Origin: an uncultured Burkholderiales bacterium
Lineage (GTDB): Bacteria > Pseudomonadota > Gammaproteobacteria > Burkholderiales > Burkholderiaceae
NCBI GenBank assembly: GCA_946480465.1
Contig: CAMLJY010000075.1
Location: 1 to 25,784, forward strand
Direction of reading: 5' to 3'
Length of the DNA: 25,784 bases
The position numbers and the translations under genes were made by a program. The notes beneath the pieces were generated by a model that saw nothing but the letters and a program-made list of their open reading frames with translations, had not been told where the DNA came from and did not search any database. This document shows, in pieces, positions 1 through 5,613 of this stretch; within the stretch, counting starts at the first letter, position 1; every line of letters starts with the position of its first letter.

Positions 1-395
1 GGCTCATCGAGCCAGGGCGGCATGCTGTCGTCCTGCGGCTCCGCGCCGGCCGAGCCGCGGCGTGCAGGCGTCTGCACGGGCGTGCTGCCCGCGCGATCCC
101 AGCCCATGTCTTGCATCAGCTCGCGCGCGGCCTGGCCGTTGTTCAGGCCGCGGATGCGCGCGTACAGGCTGATCAGGTCGCCGCCCTTGTCCTCATCGGG
201 CGCGGCGTTGTCGATCCACTGGCCGGTCTGAAGGTTGACGTTCGCGCTCTCGCCGGGCGAGCCGTCGAAGTCGCCCACGTACCAGCGGCCATTTCGCTCG
301 ACGCCGGCCGGCAGCCACTGCGGCACCAGGCGGTGGGCCTGGTCGAGCAGTGCAGCAGCCAGCCGTGGAAAGTCGATCGGCGTGCGGTCAGCCAT
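1..395 (-). CDS. Phage primase/helicase-like replication protein, N-terminal part
   Basis: The first 131 residues are visible; the rest lies beyond the left edge. The segment carries W-Y-V-G-D-F and G-x-W-I-D-N-A-A blocks followed by D-K-G-G-D-L-I-S-L-Y-A and a short helical region ending R-E-L-M. I recognise this as the N-terminal region of toprim-type primases or primase-helicases of betaproteobacterial phages, where it resembles the primase zinc-binding region without the cysteines. The start ATG at 395-393 has a modest AGGGA upstream. The gene lies last in the visible leftward early operon, where a lambda-like phage keeps its replication genes. A 16-bp near-palindrome lies inside it (62-77). 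The assignment rests on pattern memory, not on a visible catalytic motif. Confidence 0.6.
   Translation of the reverse strand, partial: MADRTPIDFPRLAAALLDQAHRLVPQWLPAGVERNGRWYVGDFDGSPGESANVNLQTGQWIDNAAPDEDKGGDLISLYARIRGLNNGQAARELMQDMGWDRAGSTPVQTPARRGSAGAEPQDDSMPPWLDE
62..77. repeat. 16-bp near-palindrome, copy 1
   Basis: GTGCAGGCGTCTGCAC lies inside the primase-like gene. Its reverse complement, GTGCAGACGCCTGCAC, is identical to copy 3 at 3082-3097, and the identity extends to 21 bases. Confidence 0.75.
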
Positions 396-474
396 CCAAT
401 CCCTGCGGGAAGTGCCATCCTCCCCGCAGGTCCCCCACCTTTCTCATCGCGTTGTCCCCGTGCGTCTCGTCGTT

Positions 475-759
475 CTAGGTGTGCGCTGGGAACTGCGCCC
501 AGCAGGTGATGAGGGACCAGTCCTGCGGCGGTGAGGCTGCCGCAGGTTTGGGCCCGTACACGGGCACCGGCCGCTTCACGCCGGGGAGGCGCGCGGTGTT
601 CACCACCACCGCTTCCTCGGCGCGGAGCATGTTGTCCAGCGTGCGCCGCGTGGCGGTGATGCCGATGCCCGTGCGCATGGCCAGGTCGCGCGTGGTGCCC
701 GTCACGCCGGCGCAGAACGCGTCGGCGAGCAGGGCGCGAAATTCGCCGCGCGGCCTCAC
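475..759 (-). CDS. Small phage protein with winged-helix-like fold
   Basis: A 94-residue protein. It begins with GTG (759-757), whose GTGA overlaps the stop of the upstream gene, indicating translational coupling. Residues about 5-60 look like a winged helix-turn-helix: F-R-A-L-L-x-D-A-F, then T-T-R-D-L-A-M-R-T-G-I and T-A-T-R-R-T-L-D-N-M-L as the recognition helix, followed by a strand with V-V-V-N. The C-terminus is proline-rich and unstructured. It sits between the CII-like gene and the primase-like gene, so a role in early regulation or origin binding is a guess. No family name is recognised. Confidence 0.7.
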   Translation of the reverse strand: MRPRGEFRALLADAFCAGVTGTTRDLAMRTGIGITATRRTLDNMLRAEEAVVVNTARLPGVKRPVPVYGPKPAAASPPQDWSLITCWAQFPAHT

Positions 760-950
760 GGCTGCGCCCCGCTTTCGCGCATGGCGGCCTCGATGGCCAG
801 GCGCACCTTCTGCAGCGCGGACAGCGCGGCCGAGCGCGCGATGTCGGCCTTGCTCGCGCTCTGGTGATTCGCGGCATCAATGACCCACATCGCGTACTCG
901 TTGACGCGGTCGCGGATCGCTGCCCAATGCTCGTCGGTCAGCCCAGCCAT
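756..950 (-). CDS. Small phage protein, unknown function
   Basis: A 64-residue protein read from ATG 950-948 (an in-frame GTG at 953 is an alternative start). Its start overlaps the stop of the CII-like gene, and its own stop overlaps the GTG of the next gene, so all three are one translationally coupled unit. It is predicted mostly helical, with W-x-A-I-R-D-R-V-N-E-Y-A near the N-terminus and a second amphipathic helix, L-S-A-L-Q-K-V-R-L-A-I-E-A-A. There is no signal peptide or membrane segment and no recognised motif. The position in the early operon is the only functional hint. Confidence 0.65.
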   Translation of the reverse strand: MAGLTDEHWAAIRDRVNEYAMWVIDAANHQSASKADIARSAALSALQKVRLAIEAAMRESGAQP

Positions 951-1429
951 CACGCCACCGCCTGCAGCGCCGAGCGCTGCTGCGACTTGCCGGCAGCGTT
1001 GATGCCGCGCACTTCGGAAAGTAGCGACTGCAGCGCGCCGATCAGCTCCGCGCCTTCGCGCTCAATGCGCTCCAGCTCGTTGTCTGTCACCGTGCCGTCG
1101 GCCATGCTGCTGGCACAGGCAGCCATCAACTCGCCGAACTCTCGCGCCAGCTGCGCCGTGCGCGCGGCCGCCCCTTCCGCGCCAGGGACTGCAGCGACCA
1201 ACGGTATGACCATGCAGGACACCGACAGCGCGAAGGCATTGAGCACCTGCAGGTCGCCAGTCAAAAGGGTCAGCTTGACCGCATCGGCCAGGCCCAGCTT
1301 GGCGGTCGGATACCGCGGATTGACTTCGTGGCTCAGCGTGGCCGGGTTCTTCCCCAGCATGCTGGCCAGCGCCGTCGCGCCCCCAGGCGCGTCATTGACC
1401 AGGCGGAAAGCCGCCGCCATCACGTCCAT
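950..1429 (-). CDS. CII-like phage regulatory protein (CP76 family)
   Basis: A 159-residue protein that I recognise as the phage CII-type regulator family (Phage_CP76), a helix-turn-helix activator that promotes lysogeny. The N-terminal part shows G-G-A-T-A-L-A-S-M-L-G-K-N-P-A-T-L-S-H-E-V-N-P, a lambda-repressor-type HTH, followed by K-L-G-L-A-D-A-V-K-L-T. The C-terminal part, residues about 85-150, is helical with acidic and alanine-rich stretches. The start ATG 1429-1427 has a strong GGAGG seven bases upstream, which decides it over longer readings. It lies directly downstream of the Cro-like gene on the same strand, exactly the lambda cro-cII order. Its target promoter is not identified. 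Confidence 0.85.
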   Translation of the reverse strand: MDVMAAAFRLVNDAPGGATALASMLGKNPATLSHEVNPRYPTAKLGLADAVKLTLLTGDLQVLNAFALSVSCMVIPLVAAVPGAEGAAARTAQLAREFGELMAACASSMADGTVTDNELERIEREGAELIGALQSLLSEVRGINAAGKSQQRSALQAVA

Positions 1430-1442
1430 GCCAAACCTCCGC

Positions 1443-1763
1443 TCACGTTGGCATGGCGCTTTGCTGCGCGCCCGCCGAAGATTCGGCCATGCGCGACACG
1501 CACACAGCCCCGCTCGCCTTGGCTTCCTCTTCCTCACGCCTGAGCACCAGCTCGGGCCAGATGAGGTGCCAGTCCGCTGGCCGGGTCTCCCACTCGGGCA
1601 CCTCCCTGTTTGATCCGTCGGCGATTGCGCGCGCAAGCGCCGCCGAGGCGGTCCTCTGGCCGTATGCAACGTTGTTGAGGTGGCCCAGCGTGGTCCCCAC
1701 CTTCAGCGCAAATTCGGCCCGCTCCGACCACCGGAATCGCGTCAAATACTCGGCAAGCTTCAT
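1443..1763 (-). CDS. Cro-like (YdaS-type) phage repressor
   Basis: A 106-residue DNA-binding protein. The N-terminal half contains F-A-L-K-V-G-T-T-L-G-H-L-N-N-V-A-Y-G followed by R-T-A-S-A-A-L-A-R-A-I, the HTH signature of YdaS/Cro-like proteins of betaproteobacterial phages. It continues into W-E-T-R-P-A-D-W-H-L-I-W-P-E-L, also typical of this group. The C-terminal 30 residues are acidic and probably disordered. It is transcribed divergently from the repressor gene. There is no Shine-Dalgarno sequence before ATG 1763, and a well-formed promoter ends ten bases upstream, so the transcript may be nearly leaderless. Its expected role is to shut off the repressor and allow lytic growth. Confidence 0.85.
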   Translation of the reverse strand: MKLAEYLTRFRWSERAEFALKVGTTLGHLNNVAYGQRTASAALARAIADGSNREVPEWETRPADWHLIWPELVLRREEEEAKASGAVCVSRMAESSAGAQQSAMPT

Positions 1764-1772
1764 GGGGCCGAG

Positions 1773-1801
1773 ATTAAATCACATGCTTGAACCTGTCACA
1801 A
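1773..1801 (-). promoter_or_regulatory. Predicted early promoter (pR-like) for the Cro-like gene
   Basis: Read on the minus strand, TTGTGA (1801-1796) and TTTAAT (1778-1773) are separated by exactly 17 bases. This predicts a start near 1766, three bases before the ATG of the Cro-like gene at 1763. Confidence 0.6.
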
Positions 1802-1802
1802 C

Positions 1803-1818
1803 ATCAAACGATTCAAAG
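1803..1818. promoter_or_regulatory. Operator-like repeat, switch copy (OR-like)
   Basis: ATCAAACGATTCAAAG here matches ATCAACTGATTCAATG at 2614-2629 in 13 of 16 positions. Both copies lie beside promoters on either side of the repressor gene. This copy sits just upstream of the -35 element of the Cro-like promoter, so it is a natural candidate for a repressor or Cro binding site. Confidence 0.5.
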
Positions 1819-1839
1819 ACCGCGGCTCAATCGCCGCGC

Positions 1840-2547
1840 ATGAGCGAGCACTTGATACGGGTTCAGAACCTCCGCGCCTTGCAGCGCGCGCGCACCTGGT
1901 CGGACTCCGACCTTGCCCGCGAGTGCAGACGCACCCCTCAGCAGATCAGGTCCTGGTTTCAGGATGTAGGCACTCCAGGCTCGCGGCGGATCGGCGAAAA
2001 GCTTGCCCGCGAGTTGGAGGCAACCCTAGGCCTCCCGCTGAAGGCCCTAGACGACGTGAATACATCACAGGCGGCAGCGGACCGCTCCGGAAGTCAACGT
2101 CTTATGCCGCTTGAAGCCGGCGCACTAGGTGCTAAAAACGCAAGCCGCCCCCGTGAGGTGCCCGTTCTCATTTGGGCACAAATTGCCCCCATGCTAGAGC
2201 GAGAAAACTCCGCCTTCCGCAACCGCGCGCCCCACCTCGAAACGTTCGCCACGTCGTCGGACCGGGCCAAGTTCATCCAGATGAACGACGACTCCATGGA
2301 GCCGGAGTTCGTCATGGGTGACCACATCCTTTTCGACCCCACCGAGGCACCCCGAGCTGGCGATGTCGTGCTGGTGCGCATCCCGTCAGGCGAGTACTTC
2401 GTTCGCACGTTCCGGCCGCGCACGGCCCTGACCTTCGAGGCCGTCCCGAGCAACCGGCACTATGACGCCCTCTCGTCGGCCGAGGATGGCGCCGAGGTGC
2501 AAGCGGTGATGGTCGAGCATCGGCGTTACCGGCGCACCCGCAGCTGA
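1840..2547 (+). CDS. CI-like phage repressor with S24 (LexA-type) domain
   Basis: A 235-residue repressor from ATG 1840; an in-frame ATG at 1783 would give 254 residues but leaves almost no room for promoter and operator. The N-terminal HTH region, residues about 8-60, includes L-A-R-E-C-R-R-T-P-Q-Q-I-R-S-W-F. The C-terminal S24 domain shows the serine motif D-D-S-M-E-P (Ser152), G-D-H-I-L-F-D and G-D-V-V-L-V-R. In E. coli LexA the catalytic lysine is 37 residues after the serine; here that position is Arg189 (Y-F-V-R-T-F). Self-cleavage after DNA damage is therefore doubtful, although dimerisation should remain. It is divergent from the Cro-like gene and should maintain lysogeny. Confidence 0.9.
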   Translation: MSEHLIRVQNLRALQRARTWSDSDLARECRRTPQQIRSWFQDVGTPGSRRIGEKLARELEATLGLPLKALDDVNTSQAAADRSGSQRLMPLEAGALGAKNASRPREVPVLIWAQIAPMLERENSAFRNRAPHLETFATSSDRAKFIQMNDDSMEPEFVMGDHILFDPTEAPRAGDVVLVRIPSGEYFVRTFRPRTALTFEAVPSNRHYDALSSAEDGAEVQAVMVEHRRYRRTRS

Positions 2548-2573
2548 GCGACTTGGTTCACTTTGCTGTACGA

Positions 2574-2591
2574 GATTGAAAGTAGTCAATC
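2574..2591. promoter_or_regulatory. Palindromic operator-like element upstream of the rightward operon
   Basis: GATTGA-AAGTAG-TCAATC is a perfect 6-bp inverted repeat with a 6-base centre, just upstream of the predicted promoter at 2600-2628. The surrounding 60 bases are unusually AT-rich and full of TTGA/TCAA half-sites. It is a probable binding site for the adjacent repressor. Confidence 0.5.
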
Positions 2592-2599
2592 ATTTGATG

Positions 2600-2628
2600 T
2601 TGACTTAGTTTCAATCAACTGATTCAAT
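2600..2628 (+). promoter_or_regulatory. Predicted promoter (pL-like) of the rightward prophage operon
   Basis: TTGACT (2600-2605) and TTCAAT (2623-2628) are separated by 17 bases. The -10 element overlaps the second copy of the operator-like 16-mer (2614-2629), so binding there should block transcription. The expected start near 2635 precedes the first small gene at 2659. Confidence 0.6.
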
Positions 2629-2629
2629 G
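2614..2629. promoter_or_regulatory. Operator-like repeat, operon copy (OL-like)
   Basis: ATCAACTGATTCAATG matches the switch copy at 1803-1818 in 13 of 16 positions and covers the -10 box of the rightward promoter. Together the two flank the repressor gene, as OR and OL do in lambda. Confidence 0.5.
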
Positions 2630-2658
2630 CGCACCCGTCAACACGACGGGAGCGCACT

Positions 2659-2674
2659 GTGCAGACATCTACAC
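2659..2674. repeat. 16-bp near-palindrome, copy 2
   Basis: GTGCAGACATCTACAC overlaps the start codon of the first small membrane protein and lies just after the predicted rightward promoter. It differs from the perfect chromosomal copy (18930) at one position. Confidence 0.75.
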
Positions 2675-2850
2675 CCAGGGCTTCGTCGCCCCTCCAAGCC
2701 GGCCGGGGCGAAAGTGCGCCGCCGCCGGACATCGAAGACCCCTTTCCCATCACCAAGGGTCAGCTGCTGCTGGCCGCCATCGTGGTGGCGCTGGCCTGCT
2801 GGGTCAGCTCCGTTTTCCCCCTGGGCTTCGCGCCGGGGGTGCCGTCATGA
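2659..2850 (+). CDS. Small single-span membrane protein, first gene of rightward operon
   Basis: A 63-residue protein starting at GTG 2659, with GGGAG six bases upstream. Residues 1-35 are polar and proline-rich (A-P-P-P-D-I-E-D-P-F-P-I-T); residues about 36-57 form a hydrophobic segment, L-L-L-A-A-I-V-V-A-L-A-C-W-V-S-S-V-F-P. The protein ends soon after. The stop overlaps the ATG of the next gene (ATGA). A 16-bp near-palindrome covers the first five codons. Being promoter-proximal and next to the repressor, it could be an inner-membrane exclusion or lysis-control protein, but no family is recognised. Confidence 0.65.
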   Translation: MQTSTPRASSPLQAGRGESAPPPDIEDPFPITKGQLLLAAIVVALACWVSSVFPLGFAPGVPS

Positions 2851-3056
2851 GCCGGCCGCGCACTGCCCTTGAGGCCGCGCGGCACGCGCTCTTGCCTGGC
2901 CCGTACCACCCCGAGGCCTTCGACTTGGTCACGCGCATCGACGCGTTCGAGCGCCACGTGTACCTGCGCGGCTGGGTGCACGGCTGCACTTGGGGCGCGG
3001 CGATCGCCGGCGGATCGGTGTCCATCGGCCTGCTGCTGATCTTCCTGGCGGGCTGA
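2847..3056 (+). CDS. Small membrane protein, unknown function
   Basis: A 69-residue protein starting in an ATGA overlap with the preceding small membrane protein, so the two are translationally coupled. The N-terminal 48 residues are soluble with several arginines and histidines (H-A-L-L-P-G-P-Y-H-P-E-A-F-D-L-V). Residues about 49-69 are a transmembrane helix, W-G-A-A-I-A-G-G-S-V-S-I-G-L-L-L-I-F-L-A-G, ending at the C-terminus, which suggests a tail-anchored topology. Two adjacent single-span proteins may form a pair. No function is assigned. Confidence 0.7.
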   Translation: MSRPRTALEAARHALLPGPYHPEAFDLVTRIDAFERHVYLRGWVHGCTWGAAIAGGSVSIGLLLIFLAG

Positions 3057-3058
3057 CC

Positions 3059-3250
3059 ATGGGCGCCGCCGCTCGCCGGCTGTGCAGACGCCTGCACGCC
3101 GCCATGCTGTACACGCGCGTGGCCCAGCTGCGCGTGGCCGCCTCTGCCGTGCGGTGCACCACCGCGGCAGAGTGCGTCTACCAGGCCCAGCTGCTCGCCC
3201 GCGCGTCCGTCGCGCGGTGCGAGCTGGCTGCGCTGGAGGCCCGGCAGTGA
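3059..3250 (+). CDS. Small cationic phage protein, unknown function
   Basis: A 63-residue protein rich in alanine and arginine (G-A-A-A-R-R-L-C-R-R-L-H-A-A), with four cysteines, starting two bases after the stop of the preceding gene. Its own stop overlaps the GTG of the next gene. It is probably helical throughout. There is no good Shine-Dalgarno sequence, so expression likely depends on coupling. The exact 16-mer GTGCAGACGCCTGCAC sits at 3082-3097 within it. Without homologs it is the least certain of the small genes in this operon. Confidence 0.5.
   Translation: MGAAARRLCRRLHAAMLYTRVAQLRVAASAVRCTTAAECVYQAQLLARASVARCELAALEARQ
3082..3097. repeat. 16-bp near-palindrome, copy 3
   Basis: GTGCAGACGCCTGCAC lies in a small cationic gene. 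It is an exact inverted copy of the element at 62-77. Confidence 0.75.
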
Positions 3251-3606
3251 CCCCGCCCATCCAGCACCTGGACCTGCGCAAGTACGCCAATGCGCGAGTC
3301 AGCGGCGTGCTGACCGATGACGCGCACATGGCGCCCACCATGGGCGCCCAGCCGCACATGCTGCTGGTGCTGGACTTCGCCCCCGCGCAGGGCCTGCCCT
3401 ACCACGCCCGCATCGACCTGGGCACCGACGCCACCGAACACATGGCCGCCGAGGCCGAGCTGCCGCGGCTGCGCCGCGGTGCGCTCGTTTCCGTCGGCGG
3501 TGATTCGCTGCAGCTGTGCCGGGACCACGGCCACGAGCTGCTGCGGGTGGTCGGTGCGCGTGCCCTGGTTGTCTTCTCCGACCCCATCAAGGAGCGCACA
3601 CCTTGA
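3247..3606 (+). CDS. Phage protein, possible OB-fold nucleic-acid binder
   Basis: A 119-residue protein from GTG 3247, in a GTGA overlap with the previous stop. The core alternates beta strands: H-M-L-L-V-L-D-F, then Y-H-A-R-I-D-L-G, then G-A-L-V-S-V-G-G-D-S-L-Q-L, then A-L-V-V-F. The spacing of these strands recalls an OB-fold single-strand DNA-binding domain, as expected of a protein in a recombination or replication operon, but no signature residue proves this. A longer upstream reading in the same frame would run through the previous gene, and the overlap makes the GTG the better start. Confidence 0.65.
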   Translation: MTPPIQHLDLRKYANARVSGVLTDDAHMAPTMGAQPHMLLVLDFAPAQGLPYHARIDLGTDATEHMAAEAELPRLRRGALVSVGGDSLQLCRDHGHELLRVVGARALVVFSDPIKERTP

Positions 3607-3956
3607 ACCTCCACGACCTGAAACAGCGGCGGGACGCGATAACCACGCGCCTGCTGGAGATTGCGGCCGAGCTGGCCGAAATGAAGCGCGCCTGGCTGGC
3701 CGACCATGCGGCCACCGACCACGCCCACCGCGCCACGCTGGAGGCCGAGCAGGCCGCGCTGGAGCTGGAGCGGCACCAGCTGCGCATGGCGCTGGGCCTG
3801 TTCGGCAAGGCGGAGCGCAAGCTTCGCGATGCCACCGCACACGCCGTGCTCATCGGCCTGCTGAACGAACGCGGCCAAGGCGAGCTGGTGCAGGAGGCGT
3901 ACCGCCTGGCCATTGAGCGGCAGGCCATGATCACGGGGGCCGCTCATGCTGCGTGA
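3603..3956 (+). CDS. Coiled-coil phage protein
   Basis: A 117-residue protein. The start is a TTG at 3603 that overlaps the previous stop (TTGA) and has a clear AAGGAG nine bases upstream, which favours it over internal ATGs. Residues about 5-75 form a long heptad-like helix pair, K-Q-R-R-D-A-I-T-T-R-L-L-E-I-A-A-E-L and L-E-A-E-Q-A-A-L-E-L-E-R-H-Q-L. The C-terminal part has a second helical region, L-I-G-L-L-N-E-R-G-Q-G-E-L-V-Q-E-A. It overlaps the next gene by 11 bases. The family is not recognised; a structural or oligomerising adapter role is possible. Confidence 0.7.
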   Translation: MNLHDLKQRRDAITTRLLEIAAELAEMKRAWLADHAATDHAHRATLEAEQAALELERHQLRMALGLFGKAERKLRDATAHAVLIGLLNERGQGELVQEAYRLAIERQAMITGAAHAA

Positions 3957-4401
3957 TACCCGCATCATCGTCCGGCATCACCCCTACGAAGTGCAGGCCG
4001 AGCGGCACGAGGTGATGTGGCGCGACGGATCCTCCGTCGTCCTGCACCCGGTGTTCGCCCACGGCATGCCCATGCTGCTGCTGCGCGCCCTGGCGCTGGA
4101 GCCCGGGCGCTTCCGGCTGTTCGACCTGTCCGCGCTGCACCGCCCCTTTGACGCAGGCCTGCGCCACACGCACCAGCGGGACGTGGCGGGCTTCGTGTTC
4201 TTCACCTTGCGCGCGGAGTACCTGACCGCGGCAGCCTTCAGCGCGCACGTGGCCCGCCACTGCCTGGGCACGTGGACCGACGCCGGTGACGGCACCTACA
4301 GCTGGGCGCCGCGGCGTGATGCCTCAGGCCAGGCCGCGCTGCTGGACATGAGCGCCCCGGGCTACCCGCGCGGCCCGATGTCGGAGGCGCTGGCAGCATG
4401 A
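3946..4401 (+). CDS. Conserved-looking phage protein, unknown function
   Basis: A 151-residue soluble protein. The N-terminal half begins D-T-R-I-I-V-R-H-H-P-Y-E-V and contains R-D-G-S-S-V-V-L-H-P-V-F. A central stretch, M-P-M-L-L-L-R-A-L-A-L-E-P-G-R-F-R-L-F, is hydrophobic but too short and charged for a membrane helix. The C-terminal third has many aromatic residues (G-T-Y-S-W-A-P). It overlaps its upstream neighbour by 11 bases and its downstream neighbour, the dNMP kinase, by four (ATGA). No domain is recognised; the codon use fits the neighbours, so it is a genuine gene. Confidence 0.7.
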   Translation: MLRDTRIIVRHHPYEVQAERHEVMWRDGSSVVLHPVFAHGMPMLLLRALALEPGRFRLFDLSALHRPFDAGLRHTHQRDVAGFVFFTLRAEYLTAAAFSAHVARHCLGTWTDAGDGTYSWAPRRDASGQAALLDMSAPGYPRGPMSEALAA

Positions 4402-4973
4402 AGGCGCCCGACCCGCTCATCCTCGGCCTGTGCGGCCGCGCTGGTACCGGCAAGGACACCTCGGCGGACTACCTGTGCAAGACGCACGGCTTCGTCCGTT
4501 TCGCATTCGCCGAGCCGATGCGCGACATGCTGGAGGCCTTGTTTGTCGGCGCAGGCCTGGACTACGCCTACATCCACGAGCCGCGGCTGAAGGACCAGCC
4601 GGTGCCCGGCCTGGGCTTCAGCTATCGGCACATGGCGCAGACGCTGGGCACCGAATGGGCTCGCACGCACCTACAGCAGGACTTCTGGCTGCGCATTGCA
4701 GAACTGCACTTAGGCCTGCCCGCGACGCCGGTGCACGACCGGATCGTGATCACCGACGTGCGGCTGCCACTTGAGGTGGCGTGGGTCAATAAGCACGGCG
4801 GCGCAGTGGTGCGCCTGGAACGCCCAACGGCCGCCGCTGTACGCGACCACGTCACCGAGCAGCACGCCGAGCAGATCGAGCCTTGGTGCCTCGTCGACAA
4901 CAGCGGCGATCGCCAGTGGCTGCACTGGCAGCTGGACGCCATCGTCGAGCGCCTGGTCACGGGTGAACGGTGA
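4398..4973 (+). CDS. Deoxynucleoside monophosphate kinase
   Basis: A 191-residue P-loop kinase that should phosphorylate dNMPs to dNDPs for phage DNA synthesis. The nucleotide-binding loop is G-L-C-G-R-A-G-T-G-K-D-T, with Lys19 as the phosphate-contacting residue; the G-K-D ending is typical of phage dNMP kinases such as T4 gp1. Other family marks are F-A-F-A-E-P-M-R-D-M-L-E-A-L-F, the Y-R-H-M-A-Q-T-L-G-T-E-W-A-R substrate-lid region, and V-I-T-D-V-R-L-P-L-E-V. Length fits the family. It starts in an ATGA overlap and its stop overlaps the next ATG. Substrate preference cannot be read from sequence. Confidence 0.85.
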   Translation: MKAPDPLILGLCGRAGTGKDTSADYLCKTHGFVRFAFAEPMRDMLEALFVGAGLDYAYIHEPRLKDQPVPGLGFSYRHMAQTLGTEWARTHLQQDFWLRIAELHLGLPATPVHDRIVITDVRLPLEVAWVNKHGGAVVRLERPTAAAVRDHVTEQHAEQIEPWCLVDNSGDRQWLHWQLDAIVERLVTGER

Positions 4974-5599
4974 TGGCCCCGCCCACCCTGGCCGACCTGG
5001 GCGCCACCGCCCGCCACATCATCGGCATGGCCAAGCGATCGCAGGGCGTCTCGGCCGCAGAGGTGGAAACCACGTGCTTCCTCTCGCGCGAAGAAGCGGA
5101 GAAGCGCCTGGCCGGCCTGGCGCAGCTCGGCCACCTGCAGCCGACCGGCCGAGGCCGCTACGTCGACGCGGCGCGCATCGTGGCACCCACCATGGTGCCA
5201 CCAGCTCCACCCGCGCCGGCGCCGCCCGCCACGGCGCGCCAGGCGCCCGCGCTGTCACCCATCGGCGCGCCGGTAAGGGGCGAACCCGCACGCGCGCGCG
5301 GCGGGCCGGCCGCCTGGCGCCCTGCGCGCAAGCAGCAGCTGGTCGCCGTCCCGCCGCCGGGCGTGCCCGAGCCGGTGACCGTGCCGCCACCGGCGCCGAT
5401 GCCTGGCGAGGCCGTCATCCCGCCGCACGTCAAAGTGACGCGCTGCCCGGCGCCCGCTTACGACGCACGTTATCAAGTTGACCCTTCCGCCCGCCCGTTC
5501 GGCGCGGGCTTCGCAGCGGCCGGCATCGGTCGCGACCCCACCACCGGCAAGGCCTGGGCGGACGCCGCCCAGGCGGAGCCCCCATCCCCCAAGCCCTGA
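4973..5599 (+). CDS. Phage protein with N-terminal winged helix and proline-rich linker
   Basis: A 208-residue protein from ATG 4973 in a TGATG overlap; a GTG three bases earlier is an alternative start. Residues 1-65 look like a winged-helix domain, A-A-E-V-E-T-T-C-F-L-S-R-E-E-A-E-K-R-L-A-G followed by G-H-L-Q-P-T-G-R-G-R-Y wing residues. Residues about 75-150 are almost pure proline, alanine and arginine, so a flexible linker. The C-terminal 50 residues contain V-T-R-C-P-A-P-A-Y-D-A-R-Y and F-G-A-G-F. It lies just upstream of the ParB-like gene, consistent with a DNA-binding partner, but no family name is recognised. Confidence 0.7.
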   Translation: MAPPTLADLGATARHIIGMAKRSQGVSAAEVETTCFLSREEAEKRLAGLAQLGHLQPTGRGRYVDAARIVAPTMVPPAPPAPAPPATARQAPALSPIGAPVRGEPARARGGPAAWRPARKQQLVAVPPPGVPEPVTVPPPAPMPGEAVIPPHVKVTRCPAPAYDARYQVDPSARPFGAGFAAAGIGRDPTTGKAWADAAQAEPPSPKP

Positions 5600-5613
5600 A
5601 CTGGAGGCCCCGC

